Below are positions 37,949 to 50,483 of a DNA stretch of 64,000 nucleotides, in pieces. A model generated the notes under the pieces. It was not told the origin of the DNA, ran no database searches, and saw only the letters and a program-made list of their open reading frames with translations. The stretch lies in the NCBI GenBank assembly GCA_903813345.2, contig CAIIXF020000009.1:21663759-21727758 (forward strand), read 5' to 3'. Source of the stretch: Owenia fusiformis (lineage: Eukaryota; Annelida; Polychaeta; Sabellida; Oweniidae). The translations under genes and the position numbers were made by a program. Within the stretch, counting starts at the first letter, position 1; the number at the start of each line of letters is the position of its first letter.

Positions 37949-39690
37949 TACATCAAATACATGCAGTTAACTATTAGGGCCACCATGGACTTCTACAGGT
38001 CCGCGGGGCTGCCAAACTTCGCACAAACTTCTTCTGATACACCAAAGATAAAAAATCCAAGGGTCACTTTGACAAGTTTGGCCCGAAATCACATTAAAAT
38101 GCTCAGAATTGTGAAAATCTGCATGGTTTGTTTTGAGGGGAGGGGGGGGGGGTTTGCAGGTTAAAAATGATATCATATTACCATTGATAAAATCATTCAA
38201 AAGATACCAAAAAAAGATAAGTTTTACGTGCTTCCGAAAAGACTAGAGTTAAACGTTTCTTGAAACATTCCACAAGTATATATTGTACATGTATGTAGAT
38301 ACGTTATTTTGGGCCGATTTTGGCACTTTTGAGTGCCGTGTCGGTTTAAATTAACTTATATGCAGCTAAAATGCCATCGAATCGTTGTTTTTAAGAAAAA
38401 AAGACACATTTGCTACATCATTTTCACATCGGCCCAATCGACCCCATGGCACTTAGCAGATTTTACCCTATTCTGACCTGGTTCATGATTTATTAGTGCG
38501 GCAAATATTTGTAATTAAGCAGGTCACAAAATCAATGATGAAGGTTGTCTCAATAATTGAAGGCCAACTGCGGGTCTACTGCACAATTTCCACTGACTGT
38601 CACCAGGGAATTAACACAAGAATTTAACTTAATTTGCCCTTTGTTTCAACCAAGCGCAGTTTAAAGATAGAATTAGATCTAGCGAGCAAGCAAAAAAATC
38701 TCAATTTTAGAATATTTTTGGCTCATATCATTCCTCATCATATTTATGTTTTAAGTCCCCGAAAACTTTCAGGACAACTTAAAGATTTCTACAATAATGC
38801 ATTATTTTTCTATTTTATGCTTATGGTCACCATTTTATTATTTGGAAGGATTTCCCGCCATCTTTGCACTTTCAATCCTAATAACTTAACAAAATAACAT
38901 TTCGCATTTCTTTTGGGAGATATTTATTTTGTATACTTGAATAATGGATTGTATTTCTGATGAATTTTGTACTGATTCTTTTTTAAGGCTAATCGTACAT
39001 CCAACAATTAGAATTTTCAAGTACAGTAAACGCATAAATAAAGAAAATAAAACTACGTGAATTCTTAAGATGACATATATAATATATAATGTTACTTTGA
39101 TACAATGATCCTATCTCTACCGATCATTAGATTATGTATAATTTCAGCGATTTCGTTTCATATGTTCCCCTCACTCCTCAATAGAAAAATTGTCTTTTGG
39201 TTCAAAAACGTTTGTTTTTTAAAAGTTAGATGATATACAGAAAGATTTGCCGATTTATATAAAAACCAATACTAATTGTTTCAGATAAAAGTGCATTGGT
39301 GAACCGTACATACATTCTGGTATGCCAGAGCTCCTCTTATTTGCCGTTTGCGAGAGACTTTGGAAGGATAAAGACAAAGGGGGCGCGGTTACATGTATGT
39401 CGCGATGCGGTACATATTAACATTCTGATTTTAAAATGAGTAAAGTAAGAAAATACTTTTTCTCAGAAGATGGGCGCATTTTTATTCATCCTAAAATCTT
39501 TGAAAAACAATTACTTGACATACCTCGAAAAACAGCAACTCCACGGATCGGAGTGGCAGATTCATCACACCTTGATAAGAAGCAATACTGACCTCCTCCC
39601 TTCACCCTTTAGCATATTGTTCCACACCAAAGACATTCGCCTTCAATATATTTCAATTAACTATAAACTGGTATTTCAGTTACCCTACTA
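37949..39690. other. Intergenic DNA with a dispersed-repeat fragment (38070-38165)
   Basis: At 38080-38160 the text cccgaaatcacatt, tgctcagaattg, ctgcatggttt and a run of G residues (about 38142-38152) resembles the dispersed repeat at 22985 and 52085. No gene recognised in the rest. Confidence 0.45.
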
Positions 39691-39699
39691 TCACACCAA

Positions 39700-40090
39700 A
39701 CTAGTTCTCCCTACGTTCTCAAAAACGGGCTTCAACTGTGTACGAACGGACTGGACCTACTAAGAACCGTTTGGGATCTATTAACAAACTTCATCGAACG
39801 TACTCGAACGGGTAGGTCCTCTAGAACTTAGACAATGCTCAAAATGTTCTCGTGGTCGTCACGTTCTACAATAACAACGAGTGACAACGTACTAACGACG
39901 AGCTGGACGTACTACGAACGGAACCGTCGTACTTCAATCCTACTAGGGACGTTTTAACAACGAGTTGAATTGTCTGAGGACGTGTTGAGAACGAGGTAGA
40001 ACTAATTGCAAACGGGTTTAAACTGATTGAGAACGTATTTAACACTGCTTATAAACGATTACATCACATTCCCGTCTGAGAACGATCATA
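39700..40090. repeat. Cryptically repetitive 'gaacg/acgt' tract
   Basis: About 390 bp dense in gaacg, aacgag, acgttct and gtacta motifs (cgaacgtactcgaacgggta, gacgtactacgaacgg, gagaacgagg) without a fixed period. CpG is unusually common compared with neighbouring DNA. It resembles a decayed minisatellite, about 0.9 kb upstream of the receptor gene start. Confidence 0.5.
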
Positions 40091-40897
40091 AAGTTCGTAA
40101 ATAATTTACAAAAATGGCAGCCATTTTGTATAAAGCAACCACATTGGATTTATATTGAAATATTGAAGCCATATTTTTTATCTTGCAAAGTTAAAGGTCA
40201 ATACTGTATGCTATTGCCCTATAAAATTTGTGGAATCAGAATTTTTTACGAAAAATGGAGGCCATTTGAATGGAGTGGACAAGTCATGAGACATACCGGT
40301 TTAAGTTACTAGTAAATAGCCATTGTGATAACGACTGGAACTATTTAACTACACTTCAGTATCTAAAAGACAACTAACACTTTTTTCATTAATATCGATT
40401 CTTATTAGGCCCAGGCGAATAGTTTTAATAGGGGTTACAATTGAAAAGAAAAGTGGCAATTAGGCATACCTTTAATGAAATTGACCTCAATATAGAACCT
40501 TGAAAAAGCGCATGGATTTTCTAATACTTGTACATGACGGATCTTTGATGACAGGGATGTGAATTTTGGAACCACAGAAAAGCACTAAATTGTAAACTCT
40601 AGAATATGGATTATGAATATGACAGGCTAGTTCATTTCAAAGGGGATGTCAATACCATCATACCATCTGAAGTCTAATAGTAATAAAAGAACAATCGGCT
40701 TACAAAAATAATGTCTTGTGTTGTGCGTTAGTAGTTATTAAAACGAGGATTCTTGTGCATATTATGTGAAGTAATCTATGAGAGCAGCAGAGCGCGTCTC
40801 TTGCCACTTACAGCGCGTCTCTTGAGAAATGATGTTAGGAACTTATGACACGAGATTTATACAAACACGTTGACCATGCAACCTGTGATGTTACATC

Positions 40898-40911
40898 TAT
40901 AAAATATAAAA
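40898..40911 (+). promoter_or_regulatory. TATA-like box upstream of the receptor gene
   Basis: TATAAAATATAAAA lies 85 bp before the ATG at 40983. A start site about 30 bp downstream would give a leader of roughly 55 bases. Support is motif and position only. Confidence 0.45.
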
Positions 40912-40982
40912 GGGTCGAGTCCTCTGGTAAGTGAACATTAGCAGATATACATTAATGAACTTGCTAGGCGCAAAGCAGTCAA

Positions 40983-41357
40983 ATGGAGATGTCATTAAAG
41001 TTACTTAATGTACAATGGATTTACATTTTGTGTATCCAGATCATTTTAAAAGAAATAAAGGCACAGGAAAAAATAATAAAACTCGGTTACCTACCAGCTA
41101 TGAATTTTAAAGGCCCCGCGCGGAAAAATGCGGGTGCATTCATTTATGCCTTAAAGCACTTCAATGCTGAAACAAATATCCTACCAGGATATAAGCTTGA
41201 ATACATGTACAACGACAACAAGGGTGCAACTCTCGAGGCCATAAGTGGAATGACTGCACAATATCTGGAAGGAGTCGACGCATTTATTGGACCTGACATT
41301 ACGTGTGCCACTGCAGCCCAAGTAGCCGGGGCTTGGAACCTACCCATAATAGCATAC
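40983..41357 (+). CDS. Receptor guanylate cyclase-like protein, first coding exon (ligand-binding domain)
   Basis: The 125-residue exon starts with a signal peptide (hydrophobic IYILCIQIILKEIKA, likely cut before QEKII) and continues into an ANF-receptor type ligand-binding domain: IKLGYLPAMNFKG, KNAGAFIYALKHFNAE, LPGYKLEYMYNDNKG, VDAFIGPDITCATAAQVAGA and WNLPIIAY. The FIGP..TC...WNLP.IAY pattern is typical of animal membrane guanylate cyclases and natriuretic-peptide receptors. The exon ends at a phase-0 donor (GCATAC|GTACGT); reading through meets a stop after seven codons. No transmembrane, kinase-homology or cyclase exon was found downstream, so the catalytic half is inferred from family membership; a natriuretic clearance-type receptor lacking the cyclase is possible. 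Confidence 0.8.
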
Positions 41358-43855
41358 GTACGTATACATTTAGAGTAGCCTATTAAACTAGAAAACCATT
41401 GTGATAGTCATAGCATCTTTCTGTCTCACCTGAAACATGCTCTGATATTATGAGGCATATGAGCACATCATATTGGGAAGATTTATAACTGTAAATACTC
41501 TGTGATACATAGTTATCATTTACCTACCCTGTACCTTAATGGCAATACATTACATACTATATAGGCATTGTATTTAACAGCAGATATTAGCACCGGCACA
41601 GGTACACTAGTTTTATCACCCCAATTAGATGAAATATGAACTGGGATGAAAGATCTCAAAAATCCTCAATTTTGGGCTCTCCTGTAACGCCAAATCAGGC
41701 TCATTATATAATGACATCTCAGGGCTGAGAAGAAATGAGATGTCATGGTTTATCATGATGCTAGAAAACAAACAGGATTCGGGGGTAACAGGGTAAAACA
41801 AAACTTCGAAGATCACCTAAATTCAAATATTATATTTCTTTTTACCAGTCAACGATAGCAATCGAAAATTGAGACCAATAGTAAAGTGGTACATTTTCCA
41901 ATATTACCGTTTTACTTTAATTAGGAAAAAGAGGTAGGGTTATCACGTAAGACGAGCGGCGTTGAAAAAGAGAATGGCGATTCATTTGAGTAGACTGTAA
42001 ATTATTGTTTTTGTGAAAATGAAAATCTCACCAAATCTAATTCTGAAACATCAGTATATTTGATCAATAGAGGGGAAAAGTTCAAGAACCAAATCTACAG
42101 TATAAAAATATTTAACATTTACAAGTCAACAAAATATATGACCAAGTCCTGTTTGGTGAACTTTATAATCTCAAATCGATTATTGGTATTCTTTTTATTA
42201 AAACTATTAAGGATTTCTTTTTTATAAAAATTAATTTATTTCATTATAAAGAATTGTAAAGTAAGTCTCTTCAATCATCCGAATGCATTACAGTAAAGTA
42301 GGGTACAATATTATAAAACAAATATAATATATGAGGATTAAGGTCAAGGGGTTCACTATGCACTTTTGGTTGACCATTGGTAAGTATAAAAACATAGCTG
42401 AGGTCAAATTGTAGGCAAATATATTCCCTCAACACCTGAACTAAGACACTATAAAAAAGAAGTTTCATGTCCCATAAATGTTGACGTTGATATAAAAATA
42501 TTAGCAAATATCTTTCTAAATCATTCTATACGTTATTTTAATATCCACTACATTTCAAGTTGCTCTGTGAGTGGGAGCTAGATCACCACAACCAACAATA
42601 AAAAGAAATGGATTTATCTAGTTCTGTAACACGAATCAAAAGTGGAATGATTTTGATAAATGAGATAACGCATCTACATCTTGCGAACGACTTTCATCAT
42701 CAAAATCCAAATAAAACGCCATGCTTAAGTTATTCTGAATAAAGGGACAGTATATTACATAAAACATTATTTAGACGTCGTCCTTTATATTACGACATAT
42801 CATATCACACTGCCTTTTCTGCAAACAAAATACCAGGAGAAAGTTTAAAATGAATGAGTATGAATTCTGAATGGACTACAATGTCAAAATAATTTTAAAC
42901 ATCAAGAGACTTCGACGTTTTTCTCAATTGATTTTAGTCTGAGGGTGGTATTAAAATATCAAAATTGATTATTAAATCTGTGATTGCGATCTCCCCTGTT
43001 TAGATTGCCAAAGAAATATTGTTATGATAAGCTGGTTATATTAACAATTGTGTAGAGATGTAAAACAAAAAAATATTCAATGTATCAAAAGAGAGGAATT
43101 CATTCAGCATTCTAGTAAATAAACATGATTAACATTTTGACGTATAGCTTAATTAACGTATTTATTTCTGTCTTTTCGTTGTATGCGTGCCGACCAAAGC
43201 AGCACAGTATGCACAATTGTACTGAATGAATTTTTCAAAGAATTTTTTCAATCGATGCTGCACTGAAATGATAAACTTATTACTTTCTTAAAATTATTTC
43301 GGTACTAACGAGTCCTTGATTCTTGTTGATATTCTTACGTTACGATATACGTCCACCAACGACCCAAATAGCTCTTAGGAGATCGAAAAAACAATAGATA
43401 TGATAATATGATCAAGATAGCCGTACATTTACAGCACTTTCTTGTTCTGAAATATCACCAAAATGTCCCGGATGTCAAAGTATCCAATCCAAAAATGAAT
43501 ATGAAACTGACAACGGACAATCATCTGATGCAAAATGATCACTCCCTTGCGTTTTCAATTGAACTCAAAGGAAAGTTACTCGAGAAAAGATCATTTAGTA
43601 AGTTAACAACAATAATGTTTCATTTATAGCATATGGAAATCGAGCATTAGATCCTTATCAACGTCAAATCCACCTCTGCTTCGGTCTCTGGTTGATTAAT
43701 AACAGAATATCCTCGAGGCTGAGGCAGGTGCCCCCATAACAAAAGTATAATGCAGAATAAATGCAGCATGTAAAGCGGAGAAATATGCTACAAATTTTCT
43801 AATATTACGTTCAGTTCAATGATGTCCAACCGCACGGCAATAATTTCATTTATTT
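41358..43855. other. Presumed first intron of the receptor gene, no feature recognised
   Basis: AT-rich, with random frames only. I looked for a second ligand-binding exon (a KC...DK..YPTF-like segment) and did not recognise one. Confidence 0.45.
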
Positions 43856-43860
43856 TGATA

Positions 43861-44061
43861 CACTCCCCTTCATACGTTTGACAACCAAATGTCTCCTTTT
43901 TTGAGTGACGTATTAAAAAACTGTTTGTGTTTTAGAGATTCGAAAAATCCTCAAATTTGTCATGAATTTCCGAAATATTGCAAAGAAGGAACGAAACATT
44001 GACATGCTTTGATATGTTATCCAAAAAATACTCCCGGTTGCCAAACTTATGGAGGGGAGTG
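43861..44061. mobile_element. TIR element family 'CACTCCCC', copy 2 (201 bp)
   Basis: CACTCCCCTTCATACGTTTG at the left and CCAAACTTATGGAGGGGAGTG (21 bases; outer 20 match the family) at the right, flanked by TA on both sides (43859-43860, 44062-44063). It has the termini of the element at 37169 but a much shorter, different interior. Confidence 0.88.
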
Positions 44062-44449
44062 TATCGTTTTTCGTGATTCTAGATAAGTCATCTTAAATTA
44101 CGCCCTTAATACAAACGAAATATGTATTAAAGGTAGTATACGACTGGTATACATTTGATGAGAAGTTATGCACCAAATTTAATTGTGTCTCTGATTGTAT
44201 GCACGGTTAAAAACGAGCAAGTTGATTGCAAAAGGAGCAATTAAACGAATGCAATTAAAAGAGTTCTTGTGTTAAATGTATTTTCACAGTTGGTGAAAAA
44301 ACTGGCAACATTTTGCATGGGAAATATTTTGGTATAAACAGGTGGTATGATATAACTAAAGAATAGAATACAAATTGTCAACATTCCAATTCTATGCAGA
44401 TTTCTTCATTGTTTGCATGTTTCTTTTGTAAATTGATGATGTAAGACTA

Positions 44450-44899
44450 CAGTGAAACCTGTATCGAATACCTCTCAATGTGAACACTTTTTTGCGGTCC
44501 CAATTACAAATATGTTATCTCTATTGGCTCACATGTTTATAAAACCTTGAAAGGTAAACACCTTTTCCCGGTCCCAATTACAAATATGTTATCTCTATCG
44601 ACGCACATGTTTATAAAACCTTGAAAGGTGAACATCTTTTCCCGGTCCCAATTACAAATATGTTATCTCTATCGACGCACATGTTTATAAAACCTTGAAA
44701 GGTGAACACCTTTTCCCGGTCCCAATTACAAATATGTTATCTCTATCGCAATGTTTATAAAACCTTGAAAGGTAAACACCTTTTCCCGGTCCCAATTACA
44801 AATATGTTATCTCTATCGACGCACATGTTTATAAAACCTTGAATTATCCGAACACTGTTGGTCAGTCTCAGAGGCGTTCGAATTAAACAGGTTTTACTG
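44450..44899. mobile_element. pogo/Tigger-like MITE (450 bp) with an internal 74-bp tandem array
   Basis: CAGTGAAACCTGT at the left and its inverted partner ACAGGTTTTACTG at the right are flanked by TA (44448-44449, 44900-44901), a pogo-like signature. Inside, cggtcccaattacaaatatg recurs at 44495, 44569, 44643, 44717 and 44787, spacing 74, 74, 74 and 70. The array makes up most of the element. No transposase. Confidence 0.85.
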
Positions 44900-46308
44900 T
44901 ATTTTCAACAAAAGTACAACTTATACTGCTAAATAGTAGGCTAATGTTAATTAACACTAATTCCACAAAAACCTTAATCTCCGAAGACATCACACCGTTT
45001 TAAACACTCTCATCAGATCATCGCAAGACTCTAATAAGATGAACCGTTACATTACGGGTACTTTCAATACCTAGTGCGTCAAACTACTGCGTTGCGCTGC
45101 GCGTGACTGCGCTGCGTTTATTGTCTACTATTAAACCCTAGCTCCCATCCTTCTTATTTCATCCGGTTGCAGAGCTGTTTACTTTTCAACTTTCTTCAAA
45201 CGTTTTCCAGTAGCATAGCAATGCATAATGTTTACTCAATGATTGAGAAATTTTGCGCAATATTTCATTGTCTTGAGCATGATCTTGACTTGTCTACAAT
45301 TTTCCAAAGTAGGCAATGTACGCTAAGTATGCGATTTAGTTCCCATAAATTATTCCAACTGACACACACACACACACAGCTTGTCAAGGTGCGCGTGTGC
45401 GTTGAAATGAAACCTTTTTCAAAATAAAGGCCCTGTCGAAAGCTCAAAATACTTTAGGTTAAACGTTTTCCTTTTCAAGAAATGACCGCACCGTGATAGG
45501 ATCAAGCACCCAGAGATCAGAACCGATCACTCTTTGAATAAAACACGGCATTTTCAAAAATAGGTACGCCATTTAGAAGTATCGCGGAACGTGTTTTGCG
45601 CTTAGTTTAGCACTTAACAGATTGCTTGTCAAAAAATCGCCTAGTGTGGGACATTTGGTTTAATTAATATTCCATACGCGTTCTCCAATCCCGCTCTGAG
45701 ACAGGTTGACACCAATGATGTATTATTTAAAGACATCGTAATTAAGTTTTCAGTTAAGCAGTGGGGATAAGTATCATATAAACATACACGTAATTCCATC
45801 ATGTAAATAAAATCTTCAATCCCAAGAATTGCAACGTAAAATATGCTACTGATTATTTCAATGGGATGATTTTTGAAAATACACAAATATTGGAAATCTG
45901 TTCCGAAATGACACCTAGCATTATACAGCGTTGTAACTCCCTTACTCCAGATTGATCTCTCAAATGGAGCATTGATGCATGTCAATTAGATTAGTTATGT
46001 TCGCTGATATCTAGTGGCTCTAAGAAGAATCCATAACCCGGCAGTTATGCATCATGATTATCATCAGATATCTAATTTTTCAATAGCAGAATGTCATCTC
46101 CGTTACAAAAGATCCTGATAAGATGAGCGTAACAGTTGAAGCTTTGTATTTTTATTTTTAGATTTCCAGGCAATCTCGTTGGTCAAATACAAGAATCATA
46201 ATAAGAAGAATCAAAAATAAGTTAACTTTAATAAGTGACCTAGCTGTATTTTATATGTTTGTATAATATCTAATAACTAGATTGGTAAATTGAACAAAGT
46301 TCAATTTA

Positions 46309-48067
46309 AGACTCCAGATTGATTTACTTGAGTAAAGAGTTGAGTAGGAAGCTGAGTACGTAGATTATTAAGTAATTGAGTAAGTAGCCGAGTAGGTGGC
46401 TGAGTAGGTAGCTGAGTAAGAAGCTGAGTAGGTAGCTGAGTAAGTAGCTGAGTAGGTAGCTGAGTAAGTAGCTGAGTAGGTAGCTGAGAAGTAGGTAGCT
46501 AAGTAGGTAGCCAAGTAGGTATGTAGGTAGGAAGTAAGTAGGAATTGTTGAAAGTATATTTGATGGATCTGCATTGTGGATACTGGCAAATGTGAATTTT
46601 AAACAAATGTGAATTTTAAAATGGCATAGAATCTAAACTTGGAGTCGGATTGAAAGTTGATTTGCAGATTTGGATTCCTTAGAAAATTCTACCCTTAATT
46701 CATAACTCATAAGTTAAATTTGGAGAACTTTTTATTTTGACCTACTTTTCGGACACCATATCTCAAAAGTGGGTCAAAATACTTTCTGACGGCAAAGGCT
46801 AACACTATAAGCACACTCTTTGTTACCTGTATACAAAATTTTGAAGCAAATTATTAAAGTGTAATGTCAGAATCGCAAAATTAAGGAAAAGCTATGAAAT
46901 TGACCTAGATTTTGACCTTGGCATTTTGGTGTCCACATTTTGAAGCTAGGTAGCCGTTTGAGGTCCCCTTCTTTTATAGACTTTCATTATGTTGAGCTGT
47001 ACTCAGTCTATACCTGGTATTTTACACTTCAAAAAGATATTTTTCCCTATTGATATAACATGGGGCACCAAATTTAGCAATTTTTGAGTTTTCAAAATGC
47101 CATAACTTCCGACCTGAAAGTCAAATCAAAATTTGGTTTGCAAATTCGGATTCCTGAGAAAATTCTACCCTTATTTCATAGCTCATATGTTAAATTTGGA
47201 GAATTTTTTATTTTGACCTACTTTTCGGACACCATATCTCAAAAGTGGGTCAAAATACTTCCTGACGGCAAAAGGCTAACATTATTAGCACACTCTTTGC
47301 TACCTGTATACAAAATTTAGAAGCAAATCATTTAAGTGTAGTGTCAGAATCGTAAAAATTAGGAAAAACTATCAATTTGACCTAGATTTTGACCTTGGGA
47401 TTTTGGTGTCCAAATTTTGAAGCTAGGTAGCTTTTGGGTTCCCTTCTTTTATAGGAATTCATTATGTTAAGCTGCACTCTGTCTATATCTCATATTTTAC
47501 AATTAAAAAAAGTCTTTTTCCCATTGACTTAACATGGGGCACCAAATTTAGCAATTTTTGAGCTTTCAAATCGCCATAACTTCCAAACGGGAAGTCGGAT
47601 CGAAATTTGGTTTGCAGATTCGGATTCCTGAGAAAATTCTACCCTTATTTCATAGCTCATATGCTAAATTTGGAGAACTTTTTTAGTTTGACCTACTTTC
47701 CGGACGCCATATCTCAAAATCGCTAAGAGTAATTAAAAAACGGATGGCACACACTCGATTTGTTTTTTTCTAAGCTACATGTTGAAAAAAAGATGAAGGA
47801 GTTACCACAAGTAACAACGAAGATAATTGACAGAATGTTGATTTGACCTAAATTTGACCTAGTTCTTGACCTTTGACCTAGATAAAAATTTGACCTAATT
47901 TCCCAGAAACTAGGTTGATGGGCTATGTTAGCCATGTAAGTAGGTTAAAGTAAGTTCTTCTAGTTGCTGAGAAAAAGTGTTCGGAAAGAAAGAAAGAAAG
48001 AAAGAATGAATAATAATAATAAGAAAACTGGCAAAAGCAATAGACTCCAGATTTTCATCTGGAGTCT
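46309..48067. mobile_element. Element with 475-bp tandem units, microsatellite and terminal hairpin
   Basis: agaaaattctacccttatttca-type landmarks at 46681, 47157 and 47631 show a unit of about 475 bp (2.3 copies, about 46610-47720). Downstream are (gaaa)n at about 47985-48004, (aat)n, and a hairpin at 48042-48067 (AGACTCCAGAT, tttc, ATCTGGAGTCT). The same AGACTCCAGAT starts at 46309, so the ends are inverted repeats. This copies the pearl/DINE order (cores, microsatellite, hairpin) with a much longer core. The outer limits are inferred. Confidence 0.65.
46330..46545 (+). repeat. 12-bp minisatellite (gagtaggtagct)n
   Basis: About 15 units of gagta(g/a)gtagct. On the - strand it gives a Thr-Tyr-Ser-Ala repeat frame (46368-46589) that is a by-product of the repeat. 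Confidence 0.9.
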
Positions 48068-48520
48068 AATAACAACTTATTACTTGTTTAGAAGTGTTGA
48101 GAAGAGTAGTTAGTAGTTAACTTTATTGTCTTACCAATGTCATTGTAACTTATGGAACAAACATGAATAAACATTAAATACATGAATTATAGACTATCAT
48201 TCCTTAAGTAAAAATATAGTTAGTGGATGACTATATCTGATAATGAACTAGATAGTGGAGTGACAAGTAATAAAACAAGCATATAGCAAAATATATTATA
48301 TTTATATTCAATTGCCGACATTGTCTTGTAAATGTGTATTTTCTTATATTGCTCAAGATCTAGGTCCATGACTGCCACCTTATATCCCACAAATATAGGC
48401 CTATTTTTTAATAGCAAGACTTACCAGCTATATATTGAGTAACTCTGTTTTCGACAAAAGGCATTCACTTGACTTATTTTACCAGAAATTGCGACAAGAC
48501 TGTGTCTGATTACCAAAAAG

Positions 48521-49229
48521 AATTATTAAAGGAGCACGATAGGTTATCGCAAACAATTTCAGAAGGATATCTTGGATTATGACTATTTTCTGACAATGAA
48601 GACAGGTTTATCTTTTAGATCAATTCATTATCTCAAAGAAAATTATATACAGTAATAATAAAGTTAAACAAACTCGGAGATATTTAACTAGCAATCAATC
48701 CATCAACACACTTTTTCAAAGATGTTGACCCCATATTCACCAAAAATGCAATCATTTTTACAATGTTCAATGCATTATCATTCTCTATTTTTATGTATCA
48801 AGTAGTTCTTGAAAGAAAAACTTAATTGCTTTAAGATAAGTGTTCCCATGTTAATTCTCCATAGAAAAACCTCATGCTATCCATTGGTTTCAGTTCATTT
48901 TGGTCATCCAAATTCATTATCTTTAAAGTCCCTGGAGCAATCAATTTTTCCTTTTAGGAAATAGAACATGTCTCAAAGCACATTCTAATTATGCATTCAA
49001 CAATATAATAAAAGTTGCATTTTGGTGAAAATTAGGTCAACATTCTTGAAAAAGTATGTTGATTGGTCCATTGCCCCTTCAATATCACCTAGGTCCGATT
49101 AACTAACTTATCAATGATAATGAATGAATCTAAAAGATACACCCATGTTCATGATCAGAAAATATTCATAATTCAAGTTAGAATCGTTTGAAATTGTTTG
49201 CGATAACCTACGTGCTCCTTTAATAATTT
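48521..49229. mobile_element. Fold-back element 3
   Basis: The left end (aattattaaaggagcacg, then aggttatcgcaaacaatttc) pairs with the right end (gaaattgtttgcgataacct, then cgtgctcctttaataatt). Arms are about 120 bp with mismatches further in. The loop has tgttcccatgttaattctcc, similar to the loops of elements 1 and 2. Confidence 0.85.
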
Positions 49230-49592
49230 ATTATTAGGTTATTTCTAGATGTTCATCTTTACATGAAGATAGCAGTTCATTTTTGAATTCTGTTGTTTTT
49301 ATGTGGTAGACAATTGTCGAACCATTTATGTCTATGTGCATTGTGCAGAAGATGAAGCGTTGGATAGATGCTAACATGATCCGATCTCTTTCAATTTGTT
49401 AGACACACACCCGGCCCTTTACATACTTGTATAATGTGAATTGGGCTTGAATTCCAATGATCCACATGGCAATAGAGTCTTTTATAATGTGTTACAAAAC
49501 AGTGATCGAACTTGTATTAATATGGATATATTTAATGTAACTGGTAAATATTGAAATGAGCACTATTTCTTTTTGTGAGACACTGAGACATA

Positions 49593-50481
49593 CACTTCCC
49601 AAATAAGTTTGGTAACCGGGCATTTCCGTTGGAAAGCATTTCAAAGACTGACGATGCTTGAACCTTAATTTTGTTTCTTAGCTATAGTTTGGTTGACAAA
49701 GATGGTCTAGAAATGATAAACAGGCTTTTATAAATGATCCATCCAAAAATATAAACAGGTGCTTATAAATAATCCAAAAATATAAACAGGCTTTTATAAA
49801 TGATCCAAAAATATAAACAGGCTTTTATAAATGATCCAAAATATAAACAGGCTTTTATAAATGATCCAAAAATATAAACACTAGGCGTTTATAAATGATC
49901 CAAAAACATAAATAGGCTTTTATAAATGATCCATCCAAAAATATAAACAGGCTTTTATAAATGATCCAAACATATAAACAGGCTTTTATAAATGATCCAA
50001 AATATAAACAGGCCTTTACAAATGATCCAAAAATATAAACAGGCTTTTTTAAATGATCCATCCAAAAATATAAATAGGCGTTTATAAATGGTTCAAAAAT
50101 ATAAACAGGCTTTAATAAATGATCCATCCAAAAATATAAACAGGCGTTTATAAATGATCTAAAAATATAAACAGGCTTTTATAAATGATCCGAAAATATA
50201 AACAGGCTTTTATGAATGATCCAAAAATATAAACAGGCTTTTATAAATGATCCAAAAATATAAACAGGCGTTTATAAATGAACCAAAATATAAACAGGCT
50301 TTTATAAATGATCCGAAAATATAAACAGGCTTTTATAAATGATCCAAAAATATAAAAAGTCTTTTCTAAAATAATGAGCCAAAAATATAAACAGGATTTT
50401 ATAAATGATCCAAAATATAAAAAGGCTTTTATAAATTATCCAAATGGGGACTTCAAGTTGACAAACTTATGGAGGGGAGTG
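49593..50481. mobile_element. TIR element family 'CACTCCCC', copy 3 (889 bp), filled by a minisatellite
   Basis: The left end CACTTCCCAAATAAGTTTGG is a diverged family terminus; the right end CAAACTTATGGAGGGGAGTG is intact. TA flanks both (49591-49592, 50482-50483). Nearly all of the interior is the 30-bp minisatellite listed separately. Confidence 0.82.
49715..50450 (+). repeat. 30-bp minisatellite, about 24 units
   Basis: Unit: aaaaatataaacaggctttt then ataaatgatcc, 30-31 bp, with some 34-bp units that repeat atcc. Variants (gcgttta, gcctttac) are scattered. The frame on the - strand (49855-50127) is repeat-driven. There are no unique spacers, so it is not CRISPR-like. Confidence 0.93.
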
Positions 50482-50483
50482 TA

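Noticed and set aside
46368-46589. Thr-Tyr-Ser-Ala repeat protein on the - strand
   Set aside because: By-product of a 12-bp microsatellite.
49855-50127. 90-codon hydrophobic repeat protein on the - strand; also a CRISPR-like look
   Set aside because: Frame comes from the 30-bp minisatellite. Units are contiguous without unique spacers, and the DNA is eukaryotic.
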